Below are positions 42,415-52,956 of a stretch of DNA of 64,000 nucleotides, one piece after another. The notes below the pieces were generated by a model. The model was not told the origin of the DNA. It saw only the letters and a list, made by a program, of their open reading frames with translations, and did no database searches. The translations under genes and the position numbers were made by a program. Location: the NCBI GenBank assembly GCA_963667675.1, contig OY763929.1, positions 744,001 through 808,000 of the forward strand. The letters run 5' to 3'. Every line of letters starts with the position of its first letter. Within the stretch, counting starts at the first letter, position 1. The DNA is from G963667675 sp963667675. Lineage in GTDB: Bacteria > Chloroflexota > Dehalococcoidia > Lucifugimonadales > UBA3495.

Positions 42415-43254
42415 TTACCAGGAAAGGCGAGATAGCAGCCGCTGTGCCAGACCTGCAACATCCGCTTGAATATCGTCGTCAGGCCCGCCTGTCACGAACG
42501 TCGCTGCCCTTGTAGGGCCAGTGGCGTCGTGGGCCACAAAGTCCTCGCTGATTATGGTCAATGCCTGGCCGACGTAAGGATCGGCGCGTAAAGGTTCGAT
42601 GTCACGGGCAACAGCTTCAATCCCTAGACCACGCCAGACGTAACTAAGGTCATAGGCATCCTTGTTTGCTCCTCGACTCCGAAAGGCGATCGCTTTGAGG
42701 ACAGTGAGCGCAGCAGCACCACAGACCCAGATGTGCCTTGTGGCCTGCTCCCCCATCGGGGTGAGCCCCGAGAGTTCGACCATTTTCTTGTCCTGAAAGG
42801 CAACATGAAGCCCCGGCGTAATCACCGCAGCGAAATCGGGTTCGATGTGTCGGAGGTCACCTCCTTTGTCGGTGTCCAGGCTCGGGGGAATCAGAAAGTC
42901 GACAGTCGTAGATTGTGGAACACGAATCCTCCAGCGCTGGCTGGTGGGATTCTCGGCCCTATTGCGGTCCGGCTCGAACCCCGCATCCTTCAGCCGCAAG
43001 CCAAGTTCACGATACCGCTCGTCTCCGAGAAGAGCCGAAGAAAGGCCCATGTCTAGGTCCATAGTTCCCACGTGCTCATCAAGGTTCCAGGGCAACGTTT
43101 CCTGGTCGACTAGCAGTGAGGGAACGAGGCCGCCGATTATCACTACGTCATCTAGCAGGTCGCCCAACTTTGTAGCGACATACAGGCATGTCGAACGTAC
43201 GAGAGCCAAAGAGTCCTCGCCGTACTCATCTATCGTTTCTGGTTTATTGGTCAC
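42415..43254 (-). CDS. AbiEii-like nucleotidyltransferase, toxin of a type IV TA pair
   Basis: A 279-residue protein. DVVIIGGLVPSLLV, then GTMDLDMGLSSALL give the nucleotidyltransferase pattern of a GG/GS strand turn with a DxD pair, as in AbiEii/DUF1814 toxins. AAALTVLKAIAFRSRGANKDAYDL carries the later K...KD.YD block typical of the family. AbiEii toxins act by adding nucleotides to tRNA or other targets. It overlaps the upstream gene by 11 bp, so the pair is coupled. Confidence 0.75.
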   Translation of the reverse strand: MTNKPETIDEYGEDSLALVRSTCLYVATKLGDLLDDVVIIGGLVPSLLVDQETLPWNLDEHVGTMDLDMGLSSALLGDERYRELGLRLKDAGFEPDRNRAENPTSQRWRIRVPQSTTVDFLIPPSLDTDKGGDLRHIEPDFAAVITPGLHVAFQDKKMVELSGLTPMGEQATRHIWVCGAAALTVLKAIAFRSRGANKDAYDLSYVWRGLGIEAVARDIEPLRADPYVGQALTIISEDFVAHDATGPTRAATFVTGGPDDDIQADVAGLAQRLLSRLSW

Positions 43255-44302
43255 TGTTGCTTCTCAGGATGAGTCGATCACGTAATTCTTCTGCGGCCTC
43301 TGCGGCCCTCTCCGGGTGTGACTTGAGGTCAAGATAGACCTGGACCGGGTGGGCACAGCAGACACCGTCAAGATTGCTTGAGTCATCGAAAACACTTTCA
43401 TCTTGGGGCATTACAAGCCAAGTATTGGCGCCACGTGGACCCTCGCGAAACCCCAGGTTCTCAAGCAGTTCACTGCGTGGTGAGTTCTTTAGGAACACGG
43501 TTGCGAGCCTGTACCTAGCGAATCTGGTCCAGTACCAGGCGGCGGCCAGCCCAGTCACGGCATAGCCCATATCCGACTGTGCAAAGGTGCGAACAATGCT
43601 TTGGACGACGCTTTCGTCCGCGGCAACAGCAATGTGTCCTTGGATCACAGAGTGTCTGTCAAAGCGGTACTCGTCACGCCACGCATCCAGTAGCCTATCC
43701 GCGTCTGTTACTCTGACCCCGCTGTCATCACGTTCCACCAGACCCATTTCCATCAATCTTCCGACCACTCGACTGACATACCCTTCATCCATTCCAGTGG
43801 CATCTGCCAGCGCTCTCTGCCGGACGACATGGTCCGGATTCATGAGCATCCATCTTGCAACTCGTGACCCCTTCGGGCCGAATGCACTTTCAGGGCGCCC
43901 GGGCCGGCGAAACTTGTTGTCATGTCCAAGCGTATGAATGTACAGGCCCGGTGCCACTATCTTTGCGTTGCCGGAGAGGTCTAACCAGGCTACTCCTACT
44001 TCGTCGCAATAGGCTCTTGCGGATTCCCCCATGAAAGGAACGACCAAGAGGGGAATCGTCGACTCTGGAAGGCCGCTGGCCGTCGCATGGAACTGGTGGA
44101 CCGCGCGAAAGATATGGCCCAGAGATCCAGATGCCTTCCACTCAATGGCGAATTGATGTGAGCCACTGTCGACTACCGCATCAACACGCCGACGCCCAAG
44201 GCGCGGCTCGTAACTGACATTTACCGCATTGGTCGAAACGCCTAAGACCTCCGACAGCCGTTGGACTGCTTGGAGGATGTTGTATCTGTCTGCTGCTGCC
44301 AT
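43244..44302 (-). CDS. AbiEi-like antitoxin/regulator with a nuclease-fold N-terminus
   Basis: A 352-residue protein from ATG 44302. Residues 25-60 (RRRVDAVVDSGSHQFAIEWKASG) have a D...E.K pattern like PD-(D/E)XK folds. A winged helix follows (ALADATGMDEGYVSRVVGRLMEMGLVER), then an AbiEi-like C-terminal domain (YAVTGLAAAWYWTRFARYRL). AbiEi antitoxins repress their own operon through a winged helix. The promoter holds a dyad in its spacer, and the -10 lies 7 nt from the ATG, so the transcript is probably leaderless. The nuclease-like part is unusual and may be structural only. Confidence 0.65.
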   Translation of the reverse strand: MAAADRYNILQAVQRLSEVLGVSTNAVNVSYEPRLGRRRVDAVVDSGSHQFAIEWKASGSLGHIFRAVHQFHATASGLPESTIPLLVVPFMGESARAYCDEVGVAWLDLSGNAKIVAPGLYIHTLGHDNKFRRPGRPESAFGPKGSRVARWMLMNPDHVVRQRALADATGMDEGYVSRVVGRLMEMGLVERDDSGVRVTDADRLLDAWRDEYRFDRHSVIQGHIAVAADESVVQSIVRTFAQSDMGYAVTGLAAAWYWTRFARYRLATVFLKNSPRSELLENLGFREGPRGANTWLVMPQDESVFDDSSNLDGVCCAHPVQVYLDLKSHPERAAEAAEELRDRLILRSNSDQ

Positions 44303-44309
44303 GATTGTC

Positions 44310-44339
44310 TTTATAGCATAGCTTGCGCAATCGTGCAAG
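44310..44339 (-). promoter_or_regulatory. Promoter and operator of the AbiE-like pair
   Basis: On the minus strand: TTGCAC (44338-44333), 17 bp, TATAAA (44315-44310). An 18-bp imperfect dyad (44322-44339, CTTGC...GCAAG ends, 7 of 9 pairs) covers the -35 and spacer. Seven nt separate the -10 from the ATG. Confidence 0.65.
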
Positions 44340-44520
44340 TAGCTGTCAACAAACAATTATGTGCCAGCAGAGGGCTGGACATTCAGCAGACCATCGGCGT
44401 AGGGCAGAACAGCGAATCCTAGCCCAAGTAGGCTCCCCGCGTTCCTCCGTCCCTGGGCGTCACACTACAGGAGTCGAGAAGCTGCGTTACGCCGACAGGC
44501 TGTCGAGCCACATCTCGAAG

Positions 44521-44727
44521 ATGGTACCATCTACCGTACACTTAGGCCCACTGAAGGGAACTCGGGCTACCTGTCAGGCTGATCTGTTTGCCTGGCCAGC
44601 CTATGGACCTGCCCCCGAACTTTGTACAACCTGCTTAGTCCTGCATGCGGAAACCCTTGAACAACTCCTCACGGAACATACATTGTGGAGTACCGGCGGC
44701 CATTTCTTAGCCGACCCCACACTCTAG
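44521..44727 (+). CDS. Doubtful 68-residue Cys-containing ORF
   Basis: The frame from ATG 44521 contains RATCQADLF and ELCTTCLVLHAETLEQLL, a plausible small metal-site pattern. There is no ribosome-binding site and no known family. The rest of the 44303-44884 gap holds only a family 2 repeat. Confidence 0.2.
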   Translation: MVPSTVHLGPLKGTRATCQADLFAWPAYGPAPELCTTCLVLHAETLEQLLTEHTLWSTGGHFLADPTL

Positions 44728-44754
44728 ATTCCGGCTCGGGGGCCGGGATGACGG
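44726..44754 (-). repeat. Dispersed palindromic repeat, family 2
   Basis: Reverse complement of the element at 2105-2133 with one mismatch in 29. Confidence 0.75.
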
Positions 44755-44884
44755 TTATGCGAAGATCTCCATGCGCAGCAATTGGGGCAGTAAAGACATC
44801 ATGGGCCGAAGGGGGTCGCTCAGGCACGGTCGCGCGACTACCACATGCTAGAATACCTGGCAGTCGTCGTTGGCGGGCTGTCGT

Positions 44885-45289
44885 ATGCAGTTGGAACGCC
44901 CGAAAATCCTGCGGTACCGCAGCCAGAGTATGCGGTTTTTGGAAGACGCGGTTGCCCAGGCCCGGAGCGGCCGCTGGGCCCGCGTCGAAGACCTGATGTG
45001 GGGAAGTTTGACCCTGGCCGTTAAGGGCGTCGCACTTAGCCGGGGGCTGGAGTTGGACGGCGACGAGGCAGTGCGGGAGTACGCCGCCGGGCTGGGCAGG
45101 GAGCGACGGGACAGGCGGATACGAGAGGCGTTTGGCCGGATAGCGGAGTTTGCCCAAACCGCTGAGCGTACTCGTAGGTCTCGGTACGGCTCGGACCGCG
45201 TCGCGTCGATGTTGGAAGACGTGGGCGCTGTGATAAAGCGGCTGTGGGAATTGGCGTCGCCGGATGAAGTGGAAGAAGAGCGTTCCTGA
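44885..45289 (+). CDS. HEPN-like (PaREP1-type) small protein
   Basis: A 134-residue helical protein. FLEDAVAQARSGRWARVEDLMWGSLTLAVKGVAL follows the plan 'A..LA..GD..QA.EKLWGA...AVKA.A' of PaREP1/HEPN-like proteins. The catalytic RxxxxH motif of HEPN nucleases is not evident, so this may be a non-catalytic relative. It precedes mtaB by 56 bp on the same strand. Confidence 0.5.
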   Translation: MQLERPKILRYRSQSMRFLEDAVAQARSGRWARVEDLMWGSLTLAVKGVALSRGLELDGDEAVREYAAGLGRERRDRRIREAFGRIAEFAQTAERTRRSRYGSDRVASMLEDVGAVIKRLWELASPDEVEEERS

Positions 45290-45345
45290 TATTGGGGAGG
45301 CGGATCTTGCGCCAACCCGGCCGCGGAGCAAGGCTTGATTACACC

Positions 45346-46665
45346 ATGAACAAAGCATCATCGAGGACGGTAGCAATCCAGACTCACGGCTGTAAGTTGA
45401 ACCAGGCCGACAGTGAAGCGTTGGCCCAGCGCTTCATCAAAGCGGGTTACCTGGTGGTGGACAGGACGGCCGGGGCGGACGTGATAGTGGTCAATAGCTG
45501 CACGGTGACGGCGACCGCCGACGCCAAGGCGCGGCAGGCCCTGCGGTCGGCGCGGCGCGCCAACGGGGATGCAGTGGTGGTGGCCACGGGCTGCTACGCG
45601 GAGAGAGCCGATAGCGACATTGCCAGGTTGGAAGAGGTCTCGTTGGTGGTGGGCAACACGGGGAAAGAAGACCTGGTGAGACTGGTCTCCCGGGCGCTGG
45701 CGGACCGTGAACAGGAGCCGCCGCCTGAGTTGGGCAGCATAGCCGGCGACGGGCCCGGGATCGACGAGTTGCCTCTCTCGCAGGGGCGCAACAGGGCCAT
45801 GGTCAAGATACAGGAAGGTTGCAACCAGGTATGCGCCTACTGCATCGTGCCCAAGGTCAGGGGGCGGGAGCGGAGCATACCGATTGCCGGAATCGTGGAG
45901 CGGGTCAGGAAGGCGGTGGACCGGGGTTGCAGGGAAGTTGTGCTGACCGGAACGCAACTGGGGTCGTACGGGTTCGACTTGGACGGCGCCGACTTGCCCG
46001 CGCTGATACGGAGCGTGCTGGCGGAGACTGACGTGGCGCGCCTGCGGGTATCATCGCTGCAGCCCCAGGAAATCAGCCGGGAGTTGCTGGAGCTTTGGGA
46101 AAATCCGAGGCTGATGCCCCACTTTCACATACCGTTGCAATGCGGGAGCGACCGGATTTTGCGGCTGATGCGGCGGCGTTACGACACGGCCCGGTTCGCC
46201 CAAGCCGTAGAGCTTGTCCGCCGGCGGATCCCCGACGCCGGGATAACCACCGACTTGATAGTGGGCTTTCCCGGCGAAGGCGAGGCTGAGTTTGGCGAGA
46301 GCCGCGATTTCGCCCGGCGGCAGGCGTTCAGCGACATGCACATATTCCCGTATTCTTCGAGGCCGGGCACCAGCGCCGCCTACCTGAAAGAGCAGGCGCC
46401 AGCGGCGTCGAAGAAAGCCAGGGCCGCCGAGATGGCCCAGATATCCCAGGAGGGGTTCAGGGCATTCCGGCTGGGCCAACTGGGGAACACCAGGCCCGTC
46501 CTTTGGGAATCGGCCCGGGGACGGGATGAGGCGCCGGTCTGGACGGGGCTTACCGACAACTACGTGCGGGTAACCACGCAGGACCGTAGGGACCTGGGCA
46601 ACCTGGTTACGCCGGCCGAATTACGGGAACTGACCGGCGCACAGGTAGCCTGCAGGGTCTTGTAA
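45346..46665 (+). CDS. mtaB: tRNA (t6A37)-C2-methylthiotransferase
   Basis: A 439-residue radical-SAM methylthiotransferase. N-terminal cluster ligands are in THGCKLNQADSEA, VNSCTVTATAD and ATGCYAE; the radical-SAM CxxxCxxC is GCNQVCAYCIVP near residue 155. The C-terminal TRAM domain begins about 390. VxxSCTVT-type sequence places it in the MtaB rather than MiaB group. It forms ms2t6A, acting after TsaD. ATG 45346 is chosen to match the family start. Confidence 0.93.
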   Translation: MNKASSRTVAIQTHGCKLNQADSEALAQRFIKAGYLVVDRTAGADVIVVNSCTVTATADAKARQALRSARRANGDAVVVATGCYAERADSDIARLEEVSLVVGNTGKEDLVRLVSRALADREQEPPPELGSIAGDGPGIDELPLSQGRNRAMVKIQEGCNQVCAYCIVPKVRGRERSIPIAGIVERVRKAVDRGCREVVLTGTQLGSYGFDLDGADLPALIRSVLAETDVARLRVSSLQPQEISRELLELWENPRLMPHFHIPLQCGSDRILRLMRRRYDTARFAQAVELVRRRIPDAGITTDLIVGFPGEGEAEFGESRDFARRQAFSDMHIFPYSSRPGTSAAYLKEQAPAASKKARAAEMAQISQEGFRAFRLGQLGNTRPVLWESARGRDEAPVWTGLTDNYVRVTTQDRRDLGNLVTPAELRELTGAQVACRVL

Positions 46666-46709
46666 ACCGCTGTTGCCGCAGGTGGCCGGAGGCAGGAACC
46701 GTGAGGGTT

Positions 46710-47540
46710 TTATAGCTCCACGGGCCTGAGATAGCCGGTGTCGCCCCGGCGTTCCAGGTAGCCGGCCCTGGTGTCGTGGCCGTGGGAGAACACCAGAAGC
46801 CAGCCCTGCCGCTCGGCCTGGGTGAGCATGTCGCGCTTTTGCTCCAGCGTTTCCTGCGGAGCGGAGTCGAAGGCCGAGATGACGGCAAGATTCAGATGGT
46901 GCGGTGTGGGCACCACGTCGCCCAAGAAGACGATCCTCTCGCCTCCGTGGTTGAACATCACAGACTGGTGGCCCTTGGCATGGCCGTCGGTCACGATTAC
47001 GTTGAGGCCGGGGAAAATCTCGGCGTCGCCGTCCAACAGTTCAAGCTGTCCCCGTTCCTCGATGGGCAGGAAATTGTCTTCCCGGTGGGTGGCGGAGCAG
47101 CGCTCGTTGGGGTTGCAGGCCTCTTCCCAGCAGGGCCTCTGTACGTAATACCGAGCCTTGGGGAAAGTAGGGGCGATATTGCCGGCCCGGTCCAGCCTGG
47201 TGCAGCCGCCGCTGTGGTCGAAATGTAGATGAGAGAGAACTACTGCATGGATGTCCTTGGGAGTTAGCCCCATGCCCTTTAACCCCTTTAGGAGCCGGCT
47301 GGGGACCAGACCCAGATTCTCTTTGTCGTTTTCGACATCCTTAGAGCCTATGCCCGTGTCAATCAGGACGTTGCGGCCGCAGACCTGAAGCAGCAGGCAA
47401 TTGAGGCCCAAGGTCATCCGGTTTTTCCGGTCGGTAACGACATTGTTTTCCCATGCCATCTTCGGCACCTGGCCGAACATTGATCCGCCATCGAATTTGA
47501 TGACACCGTCGCTAATGAGCTTTACAGCTGTCGACATCAT
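46710..47540 (-). CDS. MBL-fold hydrolase, lactonase-like
   Basis: A 276-residue metallo-beta-lactamase-fold protein. VLSHLHFDHSGGCT is the HxHxDH motif; DGHAKGHQSVM, VFLGDVVP and the final His in VFSHGHDT give the remaining ligands. LNCLLLQVCGRNVLIDTGIG is the N-terminal strand. This order is found in AHL-lactonase-like and related hydrolases, but the substrate is unknown. ATG 47540 is preferred over a TTG at 47564. Confidence 0.8.
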   Translation of the reverse strand: MMSTAVKLISDGVIKFDGGSMFGQVPKMAWENNVVTDRKNRMTLGLNCLLLQVCGRNVLIDTGIGSKDVENDKENLGLVPSRLLKGLKGMGLTPKDIHAVVLSHLHFDHSGGCTRLDRAGNIAPTFPKARYYVQRPCWEEACNPNERCSATHREDNFLPIEERGQLELLDGDAEIFPGLNVIVTDGHAKGHQSVMFNHGGERIVFLGDVVPTPHHLNLAVISAFDSAPQETLEQKRDMLTQAERQGWLLVFSHGHDTRAGYLERRGDTGYLRPVEL

Positions 47541-47702
47541 CTCTTCACCCAATCCCTCTTGCAAAAATTTGATTTTGCGCCCGTCGGAGCAGCTTACGTT
47601 GCTTGGTGGATGTTAAACAAATATAAGAAAAGGAAATAATGCACTATGGAGAATTTAGCGTGCAAAGAATCCGAGCATCTGAAGCGTCAACCGGCGGCGC
47701 TC

Positions 47703-47870
47703 CCGCTCTAGCGGGGGTCCCGGAATGCGGCTCTGGTGCAGAGCCAATATTCTTCGGTATCACCTCCCTTTTTCGAAATCTGCATATATTCGGGGTACGG
47801 CTCCGTACCGGGCCAGGCGCGGAAACGGCCTTGCCTCGGTGGGACTTCTCCCACTTGCCCTCTAGAGCGG
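47703..47870. repeat. 168-bp multi-hairpin palindromic element
   Basis: A 9-bp closing pair (CCGCTCTAG at 47703-47711 with CTAGAGCGG at 47862-47870) encloses three perfect hairpins: GGCTCTG/CAGAGCC (47729-47745), GGTACGG/CCGTACC (47794-47809) and GTGGGA/TCCCAC (47839-47854). A competing hairpin CCCGCT/AGCGGG lies at 47702-47715. It sits in the 493-bp gap before the MBL gene, with no gene called. It could be a non-autonomous mobile element or a structured RNA; the strand cannot be fixed. Confidence 0.6.
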
Positions 47871-48033
47871 TTGAACATAATGGTTGGACATAACAAGCTG
47901 TCAAGGCTTTTAGGCTTAATTTTAGAAAAGAAATTATACTTTTCCAAAAATAATATTGCGACAGGATATATGATTTGTAAAAGGTTTGTCAAGCTGGAGG
48001 CCTTTGGCGGCCCGAAATGGCCGGGGTCAGGCG

Positions 48034-49752
<1,719 letters not shown>

Positions 49753-49776
49753 TAATCTCAGTCGAGGGCGCTCGGC

Positions 49777-51258
49777 CTAGTTAATAGCCTGGCCCGCCGC
49801 CTGGAACCGGCCGATGGCGGCGTCTATTCGGGACAGCACCCGCTCCTTTCCCAGCACTTCCATGGTCTCGAACAACGGAGGGGAGACCTCCCTGCCGGTG
49901 ATGGCTACACGGAGGAGCCCGAAGAACTGGCGGGGCTTCAACTCCGCGGCTGCGGCGACCGCCCGCAGCGACTGCTCCAGCGGCTCGTGCTTTAGCTCGG
50001 CGGCGCGGTCCAACTCTTCCCTGGCCGCCTCCAGCGCCGGCGGAACGTCGCCCGGGCCCATTCCCTTTTGCACCAGGGCGCGGGCCTCGTAGTCCAATTC
50101 CTCTTCAAAGAAATAGGACGTCAGGTGCGCTGCATCGGCCAGGAGCTTGATGCGCTCGTGAATCAACGGGACTATTTTCAGCAAGTAGTCCCAGTCCACC
50201 GGCAACAGGCTGGGCGGCAGTTCCCGCTCCAGGAAGGGCAGGAGCCGCTCCGCCAGGTCGGGAACGGGCAGTTGGCGGATATACACGCCGTTCATCCAGA
50301 CCAGTTTCTCGAGGTCGAAGACAGCCGCCGACTTGTTGATCCGCTCCAGGGAGAATTTTTCCGTCAATATCCCGCTGTCCATAATCTCGGTCTTGTCGTC
50401 CAAGGACCATCCCAACAGGGCCATGAAGTTCAGCATGGCCTCGGGCAGAAAGCCGTCATCCCTGTATTCCCCGGCCGCGGTGGCGCCGTGCCTCTTGGAA
50501 AGCTTGGCCCGGTCCGGCCCCAGGATCATGGGCAGATGGCCGAACTGGGGAGGCTCTATTTCCAACGCCTGGTAGATCTGCAGGTGCCGGGGCGTGCTTG
50601 GAAGCCACTCCTCAGCCCGGAGGACATGGGTGATGTTCATAAGGTGGTCGTCGGTCACCACTGCCAGATGATAGGTGGGGAAGCCATCGGACTTGAGCAG
50701 AACGAAGTCGTCCAGCAGTTCATTCTGCCAGGCCACCTGGCCGTGAATCACGTCGTCGACGGACGTGACGCCGCTGACCGGCATGGCAAAGCGGACTACC
50801 GACGGCCCGCCCTGGGATTCCAGGCTCTCCCGCTCGGCGTCGGAGAGGCTGCGACAACGGCGGTCGTAGCCCTGGCGGTCCTTTGACTGCGACTGCTCTT
50901 TTCGCAACTGCTCCAGCCGTTCCTCGGTACAGAAGCAGCGATAGGCGAAGCCCCCCGCCAGCAACTTGTCCGCCGTCTCACGATACGCGTCCAAGCGCTT
51001 GGACTGGTAGTAGGGCGCGTGGGGGCCGTCCACCGTGGGGCCTTCGTCCCACTGGAGCCCCAGCCAGTCCAGGGCGTCGAGAACGGCGTCGGACGCGCCG
51101 GGAACGAGACGGTCCTGGTCGGTGTCCTCGATGCGTACGATGAACCTGCCGCCATGATGCCTGGCGAAAAGCCAGTTAAACAAGGCGGTGCGGATGTTGC
51201 CTATGTGGGGTAACCCGGTGGGGCTGGGGGCAAATCTGACCCGGACTTCGTCGCCCAA
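49777..51258 (-). CDS. gltX: Glutamyl-tRNA synthetase
   Basis: A 493-residue class I synthetase. VRFAPSPTGLPHIGNIRTAL is the N-terminus with HIGN; LSKRHGATAAGEY is KMSKS-like; the all-helical C-terminal part is bacterial GluRS-type. TTG 51258 is preferred as start because AGGAGAGG lies 6 bp upstream and the family begins just there; a longer GTG start at 51294 is possible. Genes glnS and gltX form an aminoacylation pair in an operon-like run with rluD-like, lspA and a hydrolase. Confidence 0.95.
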   Translation of the reverse strand: MGDEVRVRFAPSPTGLPHIGNIRTALFNWLFARHHGGRFIVRIEDTDQDRLVPGASDAVLDALDWLGLQWDEGPTVDGPHAPYYQSKRLDAYRETADKLLAGGFAYRCFCTEERLEQLRKEQSQSKDRQGYDRRCRSLSDAERESLESQGGPSVVRFAMPVSGVTSVDDVIHGQVAWQNELLDDFVLLKSDGFPTYHLAVVTDDHLMNITHVLRAEEWLPSTPRHLQIYQALEIEPPQFGHLPMILGPDRAKLSKRHGATAAGEYRDDGFLPEAMLNFMALLGWSLDDKTEIMDSGILTEKFSLERINKSAAVFDLEKLVWMNGVYIRQLPVPDLAERLLPFLERELPPSLLPVDWDYLLKIVPLIHERIKLLADAAHLTSYFFEEELDYEARALVQKGMGPGDVPPALEAAREELDRAAELKHEPLEQSLRAVAAAAELKPRQFFGLLRVAITGREVSPPLFETMEVLGKERVLSRIDAAIGRFQAAGQAIN

Positions 51259-51300
51259 TTGCCTCTCCTGTTCGCTAGCGAACCATTTTAACACGCCGGG

Positions 51301-52242
51301 TCATGGCGAATTGGGGCTCCCGGCGTCGTTTTTGCTCCGCAATAGGTCCACCACGTCTGCCAGGTCTGGGGGCAAGTCCGAACGGAACTCCATCCGCCGG
51401 CCCGCGGCGGGATGCTGGAACCGCAAGTGGTGGGCGTGGAGGAAGTGTCGGCCCAGCATGGGGCTAGGTCTTCCGTACACTCCGTCGGCCAGCAGCGGAT
51501 GGCCCAGGTGGGCCAGGTGTACTCGAATTTGATGGGTGCGGCCCGTTTTCAAGTACAGCTCCAGCAGGCTAAAGCCGTCCAAGGTTTCCAGCACGCGGTA
51601 CGCGGTGCGGGAGGGGCGCCCTCCCAACACCACCGCCATGCGTTTGCGATGCCGGGGGTCCCTGGCGATGGGGGCGTCGATTTCGCCCTTTGGCTGCGGC
51701 GGTCGGCCTGTCACCAGCGCCAGATACCCCTTGACCACCGAGCGTTCTTTGAGCTGGGTGGACAGGTGCTGGTGGACGCGGTGGTTCTTGGCGACGACTA
51801 TGAGGCCGGACGTGTCCTTGTCCAGGCGATGCACGATGCCGGGCCGCAGACTGTCCCCTATGCCTTGTATGTCGGGGCATAGCGCCAGCAGCCCGTTTAC
51901 CAAGGTGCGGTCGGGGTGCCCCGGTCCGGGGTGCACCGGCAGGCCGGGAGGCTTATCGATGACCACCAGGTCTTGGTCCTGGTAGACCACCTCCAGGGGC
52001 ATGGACTGGGGCGCCAAGTCCAGGGCCCTTGGGGGCGGGATGGACACCGAAACCCGGTCTCCCCTTTTTACTTTTTGGGAAGCATTGACCGGCAAGCCGT
52101 TGAGCAGGACCGACCCGCCGTCGATCAACCGGCGCAGTTGGCTGCGGGTCAGGCCGGTGGAGCCCGCGGCCAAGAAGGAGTCCAGCCGGCCGCCGCCGGA
52201 CTCGACGGTCAACTCTCTCGAGGCGCGCTGCGGGGCGGTCAC
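51301..52242 (-). CDS. rluD: RluA/RluD-family 23S rRNA pseudouridine synthase
   Basis: A 313-residue protein. An N-terminal S4 domain (SRSQLRRLIDGGSVLLNG) is followed by the catalytic domain with VHRLDKDTSGLIVVAK, whose Asp is the nucleophile, and ELYLKTGRTHQIRVHLAHLGHP. RluD modifies helix 69 of 23S rRNA; the exact target here is inferred from family. The stop is 2 bp before lspA's neighbour and the ATG follows lspA closely, so cotranscription is likely. Confidence 0.92.
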   Translation of the reverse strand: MTAPQRASRELTVESGGGRLDSFLAAGSTGLTRSQLRRLIDGGSVLLNGLPVNASQKVKRGDRVSVSIPPPRALDLAPQSMPLEVVYQDQDLVVIDKPPGLPVHPGPGHPDRTLVNGLLALCPDIQGIGDSLRPGIVHRLDKDTSGLIVVAKNHRVHQHLSTQLKERSVVKGYLALVTGRPPQPKGEIDAPIARDPRHRKRMAVVLGGRPSRTAYRVLETLDGFSLLELYLKTGRTHQIRVHLAHLGHPLLADGVYGRPSPMLGRHFLHAHHLRFQHPAAGRRMEFRSDLPPDLADVVDLLRSKNDAGSPNSP

Positions 52243-52244
52243 GG

Positions 52245-52949
52245 CTATTCCCCCGCTTGGGGGGTGTCGCTGCGTCTTGGCAGTTCTTGGTCTTCCGATG
52301 CCGGAGAAGCGTCCTGCGGCTGCGGGTCTGGTGACTCCGGGGAAGCCGGTGTTGATTCTTCACGGCTCTCGCAGACTTCGGCGTCCGTGTGGGCCAAGGC
52401 CGGCGTTTCACCGTTCCCAGGCGTGGTCTCCGCCTGCGGTTCGGCTTGCTCCCTGGCTTGGCCGGGCGATATGAATATCCACACCAGGAGTATCAGCCCC
52501 ACTACTATGGAGGCGTCGGCCAGGTTGAATATGGGCCAGGGACCCACGTCGACAAAGTCGGTCACGTGACCCATTCTCAGACGGTCGAGCAGGTTCCCGG
52601 CGGCGCCGCCCAACTGCAGGCCCAGGCTCAACCGCAGCAGGTTGGTAGGCCGGCGTTGGCTTTGGTAAATGAGGGTCAGGACGGTAATCCCAGCGATGGA
52701 GGCCAATATGAGGGCGAAGTTCTGGTCTTGGAACAGGCCGAAGGCGCTGCCGGTGTTGAAGGTGTGGGTGAAGCGAAAAAAGCCCTCTGCCGGGAACGAC
52801 TCGCGTAACTCCAACAATTCCCGGACCAGGAACTTGGTGAACTGGTCAAGTACAAAGGTTAAAGCGGTCAGTTGGAGCAGGGGCAGGTCTTTGTAAATGG
52901 CGGGGCGAGGCGGGTCCGGCTGCGCCGGTTGATCGGGAGTCTGGTCCAT
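52245..52949 (-). CDS. lspA: Signal peptidase II (lipoprotein) with a long C-terminal tail
   Basis: A 234-residue protein; typical LspA is 150-170. LTFVLDQFTKFLV, NTGSAFGLF, GGAAGNLLDRLRMGHVTDFVDV and FNLADASIVVGLILL are the family motifs, including the two catalytic Asp residues, with four membrane helices. Residues after about 168 form a Glu/Pro/Ser-rich tail (QAEPQAETTPGNGETPA...), probably disordered and cytoplasmic. LspA cleaves signal peptides of prolipoproteins such as the LRR lipoprotein encoded at 54801. Confidence 0.93.
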   Translation of the reverse strand: MDQTPDQPAQPDPPRPAIYKDLPLLQLTALTFVLDQFTKFLVRELLELRESFPAEGFFRFTHTFNTGSAFGLFQDQNFALILASIAGITVLTLIYQSQRRPTNLLRLSLGLQLGGAAGNLLDRLRMGHVTDFVDVGPWPIFNLADASIVVGLILLVWIFISPGQAREQAEPQAETTPGNGETPALAHTDAEVCESREESTPASPESPDPQPQDASPASEDQELPRRSDTPQAGE

Positions 52950-52956
52950 GCTATGG

